From assembly GCA_039029275.1 (NCBI GenBank), contig JBCCGL010000005.1, forward strand, positions 236,952 through 300,951: a stretch of 64,000 nt of DNA, written 5' to 3'. The translations under genes were made by a program, and so were the position numbers. The stretch is from JBCCGL01 sp039029275 (lineage in GTDB: Bacteria; Pseudomonadota; Gammaproteobacteria; JBCCGL01). How positions within the stretch are numbered: position 1 is the first letter of the stretch; every line of letters starts with the position of its first letter. A model generated the notes under the pieces. The model did no database searches. It worked only from the letters and a program-made list of their open reading frames with translations, and was not told where the DNA came from. This document shows positions 54,009 to 62,830 of the stretch, in pieces.

Positions 54009-55319
54009 TCAAAGCGAGAGATGCGAAATAAAACTGGAGTAAATATTTGCTGGCCTCACTTTGTGTTTAGCCATTCCCAAAATCGAATCGCATATCGTAC
54101 TGCGAGTATTGTCCTTCAGACCCGCAAAGTCGAGCAAGCCCTCAGCCTTAGTGCGCATCTGAGAATCGTTGAGTGCGAGCTCCGGGTCGCCCAAACAGTC
54201 TTTGCGCGAAGCACTGAATTCCTGCCCGTTTGAAGTGCTGACGCGCACGCCGGTTCCCCATGATTCTGGATAGTTACCGGCGTAAGGATCAACCACATTC
54301 ACCTGAACCCTGCCGCGCAGCTCGCACGTTTTTTCGCGCGCGTTTTGATCAAACGATCCCAGACCGACGACTCCGTCGAGCAATGCGATCGCCGCGGTGT
54401 GATAGAGCGAAAACTTCGCCGCGTATTCGCTTTCCGGCTGCGGTCGATTGCACACGTCCAGCGCCGCCTGATAGACATCAAGTTCGACGGATTTAATTTC
54501 GGCGCCGTTGATTTGCCGATGCAACTCCAGCGCGCAATCGATTCCCGGATGCGTATGCCGACACGACGGCCACGGTTTGATCGACGTGGCGTGCACTTGC
54601 CAATCGTCTTCAGGTTTTGCCATCACCGCGTCGGGATTGGGATCGGGGCACATTCCGGCGAACATGCCTTTTTCGCCTTCCAGAATTTCGGGCGAGCCGG
54701 TAAAACCGTGTGCAGCCAGCTGCGCCGCTAACAAGCCGGACTCACCCGCCCTGCCCGCGTGCAAATGCTTGCTCATCGCGCCCGTCGCCATGAATTCCCA
54801 GAAGCCGGAAGACTGCGTGCCCGCGTTGCCGAGCGCGTGCATAGTTTGCTCCGCGTCAAGATCGAGGAGCGTCGCTGCTGCCATCGCCGACCCAAACGGG
54901 CCGCACGTTGCAGTGTTGTGCCAGACCTTGTAGTGCATTGGCCCAACCGCGGCGCCGACGCGACACATCGCCTCGAAACCATGGATGATCGATACAAGAA
55001 TTTTTTCTGCACTCGCGCCAACCTGTTCACCCAGGGCCAAAGCGGTCGGAATCACAACGCAACCCGGATGTGTAACCGACGCACGGTGCAGATCGTCGGT
55101 TTCGGTGATATGTGTGAGCGCACCCATCAGCAGCACGCAACGGCCCAGATCGCCCTCGCAACTTCTCGCCCAATCGAGAAGAATTTTCCCGGTTGGCGTC
55201 GCGCTGCCCGCATACGCGGTGGCAACCGCATCGAGCGCGAGTAACGCCGTCGCGTCGAGATCGCGTTGCGAAAACGGTTTGCTGCTGATGTAGTCGATTA
55301 GTTCACGTGTAATGCTCAT
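54009..55319 (-). CDS. MmgE/PrpD-family protein
   Basis: MmgE/PrpD family member of 436 residues, related to 2-methylcitrate dehydratase, cis-aconitate decarboxylase and similar dehydratases or decarboxylases. Visible are HITETDDLHRAS, AHPGCVVIPTALALGEQ-like THPGCVVIPTALALGE, and HAGRAGESGLLAAQLAAHG, all family blocks. I chose the ATG at 55319, 7 bp after the CaiB stop; a frame from 55391 overlaps CaiB. Cotranscribed with the CoA-transferase, it may act on an unsaturated or branched acid. Confidence 0.85.
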   Translation of the reverse strand: MSITRELIDYISSKPFSQRDLDATALLALDAVATAYAGSATPTGKILLDWARSCEGDLGRCVLLMGALTHITETDDLHRASVTHPGCVVIPTALALGEQVGASAEKILVSIIHGFEAMCRVGAAVGPMHYKVWHNTATCGPFGSAMAAATLLDLDAEQTMHALGNAGTQSSGFWEFMATGAMSKHLHAGRAGESGLLAAQLAAHGFTGSPEILEGEKGMFAGMCPDPNPDAVMAKPEDDWQVHATSIKPWPSCRHTHPGIDCALELHRQINGAEIKSVELDVYQAALDVCNRPQPESEYAAKFSLYHTAAIALLDGVVGLGSFDQNAREKTCELRGRVQVNVVDPYAGNYPESWGTGVRVSTSNGQEFSASRKDCLGDPELALNDSQMRTKAEGLLDFAGLKDNTRSTICDSILGMAKHKVRPANIYSSFISHLSL

Positions 55320-55326
55320 GCTGACC

Positions 55327-56445
55327 TCAGGAAAACTCGTGGCGAATCGCATCGGTGTGTGCGCCCAACGCAGGCACCGCGTGCGCTTCAAATTCGCGCC
55401 CGACGCGTAACGCCGGCGGGCTGACCGACTGCTTTACGCCACTCGGTGTCGGGACACCGCATCGGCGCAGCTGTGGATGCGCAGACAACCCCGCCACATC
55501 GTTTAAATTGCCGTAGGCAATCGACGCGGCTTTGAGTTTGTCGATCATTTCCGCGTGCGTGTGCGCCGCGAAAATTGGGCGAATGATGTCGTTCAAGGCG
55601 TCGCGATTTTGCACGCGCGCGCGATTGTTGTTGTAACGCTCGTCGGTAACGAGATCGGGGCGCGCGAAAACCTGTTCGCTTAAGCGAACCCATTCGCGCT
55701 CGTTTTGGATCGCGATCACCACGCTTTGGCCGTCTGCAGTTTCAAATGCGCCGTAGGGCATGATCGTCGCGTGGTTGATGCCGACGCGTCCCCAGATTTT
55801 TTCGGCGTAGTCATAGTGCAACAGCGGCACCGCCATCAGCTCGGCAATTGAATCAAATAGCGACACCTGGATAACACATCCCTCACCGGTCTGGTCGCGT
55901 TCGATCAGCGCCTCGAGAATGGCACTGTAGGCCTGCAAACCGCAGCTCAAGTCACAGACCGAAACACCGACGCGCCCCGGCGCTTCGGGCGTGCCGGTTA
56001 TCGACGCGAGTCCGGATTCGCACTGCACCAGCAAGTCGTAGGCTTTCATGTGTTGATAGCTGCCGTGCTCGCCGTAGCCGGAAATATCGCAGCAAATCAG
56101 TCCTGGGAATTCTGCGCACAGCTCCGTTGATCCGAACCCTGCGCGCTGCGCCGCTCCCGGAGCGAGGTTCTGGATAAACACATCCGCCTGCGCGACGATA
56201 TTTTTGAGTAGCGCCTTGTCTTCCGTATTTTTTATATCGAGTACCAGCGACTCCTTGCCGCGATTCAGACAGACAAAGTAGGCGCTTTCGCCGTCGACCA
56301 CATCGTCGTACTGGCGCGCAAAATCACCGCCCTCGCGCTCGACCTTGATTACGCGCGCACCCGCATCCGCGAGCCTGCAGGAGCAATACGGTGCGGCGAC
56401 CGCCTGCTCGATCGTCACTACCAAAATGTCACTCAGATTCGGCAC
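55327..56445 (-). CDS. CaiB/BaiF family III CoA-transferase
   Basis: Family III CoA-transferase of 372 residues. It shows NRGKESLVLDIKN (near the start), AYDLLVQCESGL and the GRVGVSVCDLSCGLQA segment, where the catalytic Asp of this family is expected. It activates a carboxylic acid by swapping CoA. Paired with an MmgE/PrpD gene, so it likely feeds that enzyme or uses its product. Family III transferases also activate 3-sulfinopropionate in other bacteria (from memory), a possible link to 31930. Confidence 0.85.
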   Translation of the reverse strand: MPNLSDILVVTIEQAVAAPYCSCRLADAGARVIKVEREGGDFARQYDDVVDGESAYFVCLNRGKESLVLDIKNTEDKALLKNIVAQADVFIQNLAPGAAQRAGFGSTELCAEFPGLICCDISGYGEHGSYQHMKAYDLLVQCESGLASITGTPEAPGRVGVSVCDLSCGLQAYSAILEALIERDQTGEGCVIQVSLFDSIAELMAVPLLHYDYAEKIWGRVGINHATIMPYGAFETADGQSVVIAIQNEREWVRLSEQVFARPDLVTDERYNNNRARVQNRDALNDIIRPIFAAHTHAEMIDKLKAASIAYGNLNDVAGLSAHPQLRRCGVPTPSGVKQSVSPPALRVGREFEAHAVPALGAHTDAIRHEFS

Positions 56446-56600
56446 TGCAAACTCTCTCGCGATAGGAACGCCGCAAAGTGTCGCACGCTAACCGCAAGAT
56501 TGAAACTTTGGCAATAGAGTTAATGAGTGTTTAGCTTTGCCAATTCGATTTGCCTGTGATATCACTGGCGCCTTTCCCATCTGGCTTCGATACGACTGCA

Positions 56601-56996
56601 ATGCAAAAAGCAAAAAAAGTCATCGGCGATCCAATTGTGATAAACGGTCGGCAACTGTCCTTATCACGCGCGATGCGCGCCGGTGACTTTGTTTTTCTGA
56701 CCGGGCAAATACCGATGCGCGACGGCCTGCTGATGACCGACGGCACAATCGAGGATCAAACCCGCGCCTGTCTCGATGCGATTACCGAGACGCTCGCCGA
56801 GGCCGACTGCACGCGCGACGATGTCGTCAAGTCGATGGTGTGGTTGAAAAACCGCGCCGATTTTCCTGGCTTCGACAGTGTGTACGCGGAGTATTTTCCC
56901 ACCGATCCGCCTACGCGTTCGGCGCTGGTCAGCGACTTCCTGGTCGACATACTCGTCGAGATCGAGTGCGTGGCTTACAAACCAGTTTCAGAATGA
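56601..56996 (+). CDS. RidA-family protein
   Basis: RidA/YjgF-type protein (131 residues), which hydrolyses reactive enamines/imines. Features are VFLTGQIPMRDG, CLDAITETLAEADCTRDDVVKSMVWLK and PPTRSALVSDFLVDILVEIECVA, with the conserved Arg (PTRSA). I chose ATG 56601 (MQKAKKVIGD), the normal family length, over a TTG at 56550. Its promoter is divergent from the CaiB gene. Confidence 0.88.
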   Translation: MQKAKKVIGDPIVINGRQLSLSRAMRAGDFVFLTGQIPMRDGLLMTDGTIEDQTRACLDAITETLAEADCTRDDVVKSMVWLKNRADFPGFDSVYAEYFPTDPPTRSALVSDFLVDILVEIECVAYKPVSE

Positions 56997-57049
56997 GCAG
57001 ATATAAACGCACTATAAATATTGTGCACGCCGGAACAGGCAAAATTGAC

Positions 57050-57069
57050 ATTCCCGCGCAGGCGGGAAT
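57050..57069. repeat. dRS3-like inverted repeat
   Basis: The 20-bp sequence ATTCCCGCGCAGGCGGGAAT fits the pattern ATTCCC-N8-GGGAAT known as dRS3 in Neisseria and found in variants elsewhere. Arms extend to CATTCCCGC / GCGGGAATG (57049-57070) with a 4-nt loop. It lies between ridA-like and BKACE genes. Only this copy was seen in the window. Confidence 0.6.
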
Positions 57070-57181
57070 GACGAACTGAAAATAGTCGGCGCACGTTGAA
57101 TATACTGCGCGCCGAACTGACACAAAGTCCACAAATGTAACGTCAACGGGGCGAGCAAAAAAAGCCGAGGGGGAACGCCAC

Positions 57182-58066
57182 ATGAACAACGAAGTCATCA
57201 TCACCTGCGCCGTCACAGGTGCCGCCGATACCGTCAGCAGAAATCCGCACGTGCCGGTCACACCCAAACAGGTTGCCAATGCGGCGATTGAAGCCGCCAA
57301 CGCGGGGGCGGCGATTGCGCACCTGCATGTTCGCGATCCGGAGACAGGTCAAGGCTCGCGCGATCCCAAGTTGTTTAAAGAAGCGGTCGACCGCGTGCGT
57401 GACAGTGGCGTTGACGTAGTGCTCAACCTTACCGCTGGAATGGGCGGTGACTGGGTGCCCGATCCAGACAACCCGCACAACGGTGGCCCCGGCACGGATA
57501 TGATCGGCCCGGAAGAACGCCTGCAACATGTGGTTGAATGCCTGCCGGAGATCTGCAGCCTCGACTGCGGCTCGATGAACTTCGACGACACCACTTATGT
57601 GTACCTCAGCCCGCCGGCCTATCTGCGCAAGATGGCGGAAATCGCCAAAGACATCGGCGTAAAACCCGAGCTGGAAGTGTTCGAACTCGGCCACGTGCGA
57701 TTCGCAAATGTAATGGTCGACGAAGGCCTGCTTGCCGGTGACCCGATGTACCAGATATGTCTGGGTCTGACATGGGGCGCGCCTTCAGATACACGTGCGA
57801 TGATGGCAATGCGCGACATGTTGCCCGCGAATGCCAACTGGGCAGCGTTTGGAATCGGAAGAATGCAAATGCCGATGGCCGCGCAGTCGGTAATTCTTGG
57901 TGGCAATATTCGCGTTGGGCTGGAAGACAATATTTATCTCGATCGTGGTGTCAAAGCGACTAATGGCGATTTGGTTAAGCGCGCGGTAGAGATTGTCGAG
58001 CGATTAGGCGGGAGAGTGTTATCACCGCAGGAAGCGAGGGAGAAGTTGGGGTTGCGAGGCGGTTAA
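57182..58066 (+). CDS. Beta-keto acid cleavage enzyme (BKACE)
   Basis: DUF849 enzyme that uses acetyl-CoA to split a beta-keto acid into acetoacetate and a new acyl-CoA. Zinc-binding His47-x-His49 sits in AHLHVRDPETG; a further ligand Glu lies in ELEVFELGHV. Length 294 is typical. Known substrates include 3-keto-5-aminohexanoate and dehydrocarnitine; the substrate here is not evident. Together with RidA and CaiB/PrpD it suggests keto/amino acid breakdown. Confidence 0.88.
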   Translation: MNNEVIITCAVTGAADTVSRNPHVPVTPKQVANAAIEAANAGAAIAHLHVRDPETGQGSRDPKLFKEAVDRVRDSGVDVVLNLTAGMGGDWVPDPDNPHNGGPGTDMIGPEERLQHVVECLPEICSLDCGSMNFDDTTYVYLSPPAYLRKMAEIAKDIGVKPELEVFELGHVRFANVMVDEGLLAGDPMYQICLGLTWGAPSDTRAMMAMRDMLPANANWAAFGIGRMQMPMAAQSVILGGNIRVGLEDNIYLDRGVKATNGDLVKRAVEIVERLGGRVLSPQEAREKLGLRGG

Positions 58067-58198
58067 CAGGAAACTGCGTAGGAGCTGCCAGCACGATTGG
58101 ATTCAGGTCACACAAATTAAACCGGACATTAGCCCAAAGCGAAATGAGCTGTTCCGCTTCCGTTTTGACTAAACACTGCTCTCACGAAAATAAATAAA

Positions 58199-58705
58199 AT
58201 GATCCTTCAAGGCGATATAAAAATAAACGGCCAGCACTATCCCAAAGGCAGTTATATATCGCCATGGAAGGTTTACCCATTCTTTATTTTTCATATGGGT
58301 ATGTTCGGCGGTTCCGGATTTATCATGGCTTACTTCAGCGATGTATCGCCGGGATTTTTATATCTGCATGGCGGATTCGCCATACTGATTTATCTGCTCT
58401 TTTACAAAACTATTTTCGGCATCGATGAAGTTAAATGGATGTTCATCAACGCGTTGTTGGGGATACTGGGTCTATACAGCGAGATAGGCACTTTATTGTC
58501 ATGGGCGGGCAAGGATATAAACAGCTTTCCGTTGCATATACACATTATTCCGTTTTTGTATTACATCCTTTACACATTTTTGTTCAGGCAAATTTTTATT
58601 GAAGTAACAAACAGCAGAGAAGATCGCGACAAGAAAGAACGGGTGAGTTATGTCTACCTCATCGTTTCAACGCTGGTGTACTTGTTCTTATACATTGTCA
58701 ACTGA
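58199..58705 (+). CDS. Membrane protein, AT-rich orphan
   Basis: Not recognised. A 168-residue membrane protein with four to five hydrophobic segments (about 25-47, 52-69, 77-96, 110-130 and 147-166) and Tyr/Ile/Phe-rich composition. Its codon and base use are much more AT-rich than flanking genes, a sign of recent transfer. It stands alone with clear gaps on both sides. Confidence 0.65.
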   Translation: MILQGDIKINGQHYPKGSYISPWKVYPFFIFHMGMFGGSGFIMAYFSDVSPGFLYLHGGFAILIYLLFYKTIFGIDEVKWMFINALLGILGLYSEIGTLLSWAGKDINSFPLHIHIIPFLYYILYTFLFRQIFIEVTNSREDRDKKERVSYVYLIVSTLVYLFLYIVN

Positions 58706-58771
58706 ATCGCCGAATCGTACGTATGATTCTTAATCGGCGAAACTGCGTAAACTCGACATGACTTCTCTGAA

Positions 58772-59353
58772 ATGACAAAACGATCAATCCACCTGTTTAT
58801 TACCGCTGTTTTATTTCTGTTAAGTTCAACTATCAGCAACGCTCAAAGTGCTGACGCACAATTATGGCAAGCGCTGCGTTCAGATAATCATTTCGCCCTG
58901 ATACGTCATGCGCTTGCACCAGGCACCGGTGACCCGGCGAACTTCGAAATCGGCAAACGTGACACTCAACGCAACCTTTCGGCACAAGGCAGAGAGCAGG
59001 CGAAACACATCGGCGGTTTGTTCCGTAGTAACGGGATTGATGAAGCCGACGTGTACTCCAGCGAATGGTTCCGCTGTCTGGACACTGCCGAGTTGCTAGA
59101 ATTAGGGGATGTGACACCTTTACCTATCATTAACTCGTTTTTTCGAAACGTTGACCAAAGAGACGCCAGCACGCAGGCTTTGATCGACTGGCTGTTACAA
59201 CAGTCAATAATAAAGCCACTTGTTTTAGTCACGCATCAGGTAAACATCACTGCGCTGAGCGGGGTTTATCCGGCGTCGGGCGAGATTGTTGTGATGAAGC
59301 GTGGCGCGAATCAACAATTAGCCGTAATCGGTTCCATTAAAACGCGCGAGTGA
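58772..59353 (+). CDS. Secreted histidine-phosphatase-family protein
   Basis: A 193-residue protein of the histidine phosphatase (PGM-like/SixA) superfamily with an N-terminal signal peptide (hydrophobic 9-20, about SNAQSAD cleavage). The RHA of ALIRHALAPGTGDP replaces the usual RHG; Ser/Glu segments DVYSSEWFRCLDTA and the second His in LVTHQVNITALSG follow. Likely periplasmic phosphatase; substrate unknown. Confidence 0.8.
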   Translation: MTKRSIHLFITAVLFLLSSTISNAQSADAQLWQALRSDNHFALIRHALAPGTGDPANFEIGKRDTQRNLSAQGREQAKHIGGLFRSNGIDEADVYSSEWFRCLDTAELLELGDVTPLPIINSFFRNVDQRDASTQALIDWLLQQSIIKPLVLVTHQVNITALSGVYPASGEIVVMKRGANQQLAVIGSIKTRE

Positions 59354-59411
59354 TTGCCACATTCTTTTGTGGAGTATAGTAGCGGCATCTGTTTGTATTA
59401 GAGGCGTGGCT

Positions 59412-59879
59412 ATGAATCTGGAACCAGAATTTCTCGAATCAACTGAAAAACAGCTCGTCGCGCTTTCCCGTGAATATACGCTGGATACGCGCAATGAAAT
59501 TCCTGCGCTCTGGAATGAGTTTTGGGGAATTGAAATCGAAGTAGTTGGGACTGAGGAACAGGCGGCCTACGGTGTTTCGTACGAGATGCAGGCAGACGGT
59601 CGGTTTATGTACGGCGTTGGCCGCAATATTGACCCACTGCCCGACCCGATGCTGGACGGCATGTGTGCTGTCACACTGTCCGCGGGCACTTACGCTGTAT
59701 TTGCGAATAAAGGGCCTGTCAGCGAATTACCATCAATTTTTGACTGGATTTTCACCGAGTGGTTACCCAACTCGGGCAAGATGCATCGTGACGGTGCGGT
59801 GTTCGAACGTTATCCATACGACGATGATGCATCGCCGGAATCCATGAGCTACGAAATTTGGGTACCTGTTGCCAGTTAA
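59412..59879 (+). CDS. GyrI-like effector-binding protein
   Basis: A 155-residue protein with the GyrI-like/AraC-effector-binding fold (SRE... as stand-alone domain): TEEQAAYGVSYEM, GTYAVFANKGPVSELPSIFDWIFTEWLP and FERYPYDDD are the family blocks. These domains bind small hydrophobic cations; no DNA-binding domain is attached. I chose ATG 59412 over a TTG at 59367. Confidence 0.8.
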   Translation: MNLEPEFLESTEKQLVALSREYTLDTRNEIPALWNEFWGIEIEVVGTEEQAAYGVSYEMQADGRFMYGVGRNIDPLPDPMLDGMCAVTLSAGTYAVFANKGPVSELPSIFDWIFTEWLPNSGKMHRDGAVFERYPYDDDASPESMSYEIWVPVAS

Positions 59880-59903
59880 AGCAACGTTTTTCGATCCATA
59901 ACT

Positions 59904-61022
59904 GTGCCGCGTACTGGTGTCTTTCTCGCGCTCCCGCTGGCAATTGCGCTTTTAGTCTGCGGTTGCACAGCATTTCGAATTAGCGATCCGCATAGACGTT
60001 TAGACCCGCCTCAACTGCAGGATCAACTTCGAACTGACCGCCCGTCGTCTGTTGAATTAAACACCGAAAAACTGACCGATCTCATAACGTCGATTGAAAA
60101 CGACAAACACAAAGACCTTAACAGTGTATTAATCGCGCGAAACGGCACGCTGGTGATGGAAGCCTATTTCAATGGCGAAACACGGGACACGCTTCACGAT
60201 ATCCGCTCTGCCGGAAAAAGTATTACTGCAACACTGGTAGGAATTGCAATCCACGACGGTTTTATCGACAGCATCGATCAACGCGTTTTGGGATTCTTTC
60301 CCGAATACCTTCCATTGCGGAATAAAGATCCGCGCAAACGGAAGATCACCATTCGATACTTATTGACGATGCGCTCAGGGTTCCATGCGAACGATAGAGA
60401 TTCATCAACACCCGGCAATGAGGGCAGAATGACCCAATCCAACGATTGGATAAAGTACTCACTCAATGTGCCTATGAAGTACCCGCCGGGTCAGAACTGG
60501 CGATACGCCGGAATGAACACTCTTTTGTTGAGTGGGATTGTTCGAATGGCAACGAGTATGCCAGTCGACAAATACCTCGAAATTAGACTGCTAAAACCGC
60601 TCGGCATTGAAAACTATTTTTGGAAAAAGACGCCGATGAACCGTGTGGTCGGTCAGGGCAATCTGTTTCTTCGACCTCGCGATATGCTTAAAGTGGGCCT
60701 TCTTTTCTTGAAAAACGGAGTCTGGAATGGCATGCAAATCGTACCCGCGAGTTGGATTCATGAATCTACCCAACCGCATACATTGCTCGGTCAAGATGCA
60801 TTCACGGGATATGGGTATCAGTGGTGGACAAAGCAATTCATTTTAAACGATAAATCAATTCCCTATTTTTATGCATCGGGAAACGGCGGGCAGCGGATTA
60901 CCGTGATTCCGAAACTGCAAATGGTTGTCGTAATCACGAGCTCGGCATACGGTGAACGAAGAGGGCACACGCGATCCGACGACATCCTGAAAGCCATCTT
61001 TTCTTCAGTCGATGCGCGATGA
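59904..61022 (+). CDS. Beta-lactamase-class-C-type serine hydrolase lipoprotein
   Basis: A 372-residue serine hydrolase of the penicillin-binding-protein/class C beta-lactamase fold. A hydrophobic N-terminus ends in LVCGC (Cys21), a likely lipobox. The nucleophile motif SxxK is Ser102-AG-Lys105 (RSAGKSITA), the Tyr motif lies in RYAGMNT and the third motif region GNGGQ near the C-terminus. GTG start. Likely an outer-membrane or inner-membrane-anchored peptidase or esterase; lactam hydrolysis is not implied. Confidence 0.82.
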   Translation: MPRTGVFLALPLAIALLVCGCTAFRISDPHRRLDPPQLQDQLRTDRPSSVELNTEKLTDLITSIENDKHKDLNSVLIARNGTLVMEAYFNGETRDTLHDIRSAGKSITATLVGIAIHDGFIDSIDQRVLGFFPEYLPLRNKDPRKRKITIRYLLTMRSGFHANDRDSSTPGNEGRMTQSNDWIKYSLNVPMKYPPGQNWRYAGMNTLLLSGIVRMATSMPVDKYLEIRLLKPLGIENYFWKKTPMNRVVGQGNLFLRPRDMLKVGLLFLKNGVWNGMQIVPASWIHESTQPHTLLGQDAFTGYGYQWWTKQFILNDKSIPYFYASGNGGQRITVIPKLQMVVVITSSAYGERRGHTRSDDILKAIFSSVDAR

Positions 61023-61068
61023 TTGTGTTCTAACTTGAATTTACGTTAGTCTTTTGCCGAATCGAAGT

Positions 61069-61478
61069 ATGCAGGCAAATTCGGAGAAAACGCGCTTAAT
61101 CACGTGATGGTCGGCTCGAGCGATATCGAACGATCAAAAAGATTCTACAACGCAGTGCTGGGCGTGCTTGGCGCTGGCGCACCGATTGAGCATGTCAATC
61201 AAACCGGGCAGACCCGCCTTTTCTATATTCACGCGGGCTCCACCTTCGGCGTGAGCGAACCCATCAATGGCGAACCTGCGAGCGTTGCGAACGGTTCAAC
61301 GATCGGATTCGTTTGCAATTCCGCAGAGCAGGTTCAAGAGTTTCATAATATCGCGGTCGAGAACGGCGCGACGAGCATCGAAGATCCTCCTGGGCCACGC
61401 ACGGGTACAATGGGCGTAATGCACCTGTGCTACTTTCTCGATCCTGATGGCCACAAGATCTGTGGAGTCTTTCGCTAG
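61069..61478 (+). pseudogene. VOC-family gene, possible frameshifted start
   Basis: A vicinal-oxygen-chelate protein of about 124 residues if started at GTG 61104 (VMVGSSDIERSKRFYNAVLG, then a C-terminal LDPDGHKICGV). In the same frame just upstream the sequence continues with ALNH, which includes the His metal ligand normally at the start of such proteins, but without a start codon. An ATG at 61069 reads a sensible leader that would join this frame if an AAAA run (61087-61090) had one more A. So either the start is non-canonical, or there is a one-base deletion or a sequencing error. Confidence 0.5.
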
Positions 61479-61577
61479 AGTCTAGCGAACTCAGGCGTGG
61501 TGGACTTTAACTCTTATCCCTATCACGCAGAGTCGGCGGGGATTGCTCAAGTTAAGTTTTTTGTTACTGATCTGATT

Positions 61578-62231
61578 ATGGACATTGTAAAAAAGGTAGT
61601 ACTTCCGCTTATTGCCATCGGGCTTATCACCGTCATCGTCTGGCGCGCGCCGATCAACGGCTGGGAGTCGCTTGTGTGGCTCGCGGGGATGGTTGTTATG
61701 GGAGTGGTTCGCAGGCCGCACGAAAATGCGAATAAACAAAACACGATCTCTGCGTCGCGCCAAAACGCGATGGAAAATGGACTGCTTGTGTGCGTCTTTA
61801 TCGGCTCAGCATTACTGCCGGTTCTGCAACTCACGCTCGGCCTTTTTACCTTCGCCGGATACACCTTGCCGCTATGGCTTTCGATGATCGGCGCGATTGT
61901 GCTTGTCTTCGGACTTTGGCTTTTCTGGCGAAGTCACGCAGATTTAGGCCGCAACTGGAGTGTGTCGCTTGAAATCCGCGAGGGTCACACCCTGATAAGC
62001 GAAGGGGTTTACAAATCAGTCCGCCACCCAATGTACTCCGCAATTTTTTTTATCTTTGTATCGCAGGCTCTGCTGATCCATAACTGGATCGCAGGAATCG
62101 GCGGAATTGCCTCGTTTACCCTGATGTATTTCATTCGCGTTCCGCGGGAGGAGGCAATGATGCGTGAGCAGTTCGGTGATGAATATCTTGAATACAGTCG
62201 AACCACGGGGCGCATTTTTCCGAAACTATGA
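61578..62231 (+). CDS. ICMT/PEMT-like membrane methyltransferase
   Basis: Isoprenylcysteine-carboxyl-methyltransferase-family protein of 217 residues, with five hydrophobic segments. The C-terminal SAM motif is recognisable: VRHPMYSAIFF, followed by RVPREEAMMREQFGDEYLEYSRTTGRIFP. I chose ATG 61578 (MDIVKKVVLPL); an upstream GTG would add 27 non-conserved residues. Methyl acceptor unknown; a lipid or small thiol/amine is plausible. Confidence 0.8.
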   Translation: MDIVKKVVLPLIAIGLITVIVWRAPINGWESLVWLAGMVVMGVVRRPHENANKQNTISASRQNAMENGLLVCVFIGSALLPVLQLTLGLFTFAGYTLPLWLSMIGAIVLVFGLWLFWRSHADLGRNWSVSLEIREGHTLISEGVYKSVRHPMYSAIFFIFVSQALLIHNWIAGIGGIASFTLMYFIRVPREEAMMREQFGDEYLEYSRTTGRIFPKL

Positions 62232-62270
62232 TGACGATTTGCCACGCTTAGTGTTTAAATGTGAAAACTG

Positions 62271-62744
62271 ATGTCTGAATACTACGCAGAAATAAACTGG
62301 TCGCGGGACGCCGACGAAGCGTTTACCGATAACAAATACAGTCGCGGTCACACCTGGACGTTCGACGGCGGTGAAACTGTGCCCGCTTCCGCGTCGCATC
62401 ATATTGTGCCCCTTCCGTATTCAGTGGAATCGAACGTCGACCCGGAAGAGGCGTTTGTCGCTTCCCTTTCAAGCTGCCATATGCTGTTTTTTCTCTCCAT
62501 CGCCGCAAATCGGAAGTTTGTCGTCGACAGTTACACGGACAACGCCGTCGGCATCATGTCCGAAAATGAGAACAAGCAGTTGGCGATGACGAAAGTGACA
62601 CTTCGCCCAAAGATAAGCTTTAGCGGCGACAACGAGCCAACGATAGAACAACTCGAGAAGATGCACCATCGTGCGCACGAGTTGTGCTTTATCGCCAACT
62701 CGGTTAAGACCGAAGTGGTCACTGAAATCGTGCCGTACTCCTGA
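62271..62744 (+). CDS. OsmC-family peroxide reductase
   Basis: OsmC/Ohr-type protein of 157 residues. The peroxidatic Cys69 lies in SLSSCHMLFF and the second Cys139 in AHELCFIANS, the usual pair. Reduces organic hydroperoxides using a thiol electron donor. Transcribed with neighbours on the same strand, about 40 bp after the methyltransferase gene. Confidence 0.9.
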   Translation: MSEYYAEINWSRDADEAFTDNKYSRGHTWTFDGGETVPASASHHIVPLPYSVESNVDPEEAFVASLSSCHMLFFLSIAANRKFVVDSYTDNAVGIMSENENKQLAMTKVTLRPKISFSGDNEPTIEQLEKMHHRAHELCFIANSVKTEVVTEIVPYS

Positions 62745-62830
62745 TCACGCGCCTGCGCACTTCCTCAATGTAATGGTTTGCCTCAGACTGGCAAGCTAAT
62801 CTTGCCCAATTTTTTCACAAGGACAAAAGC

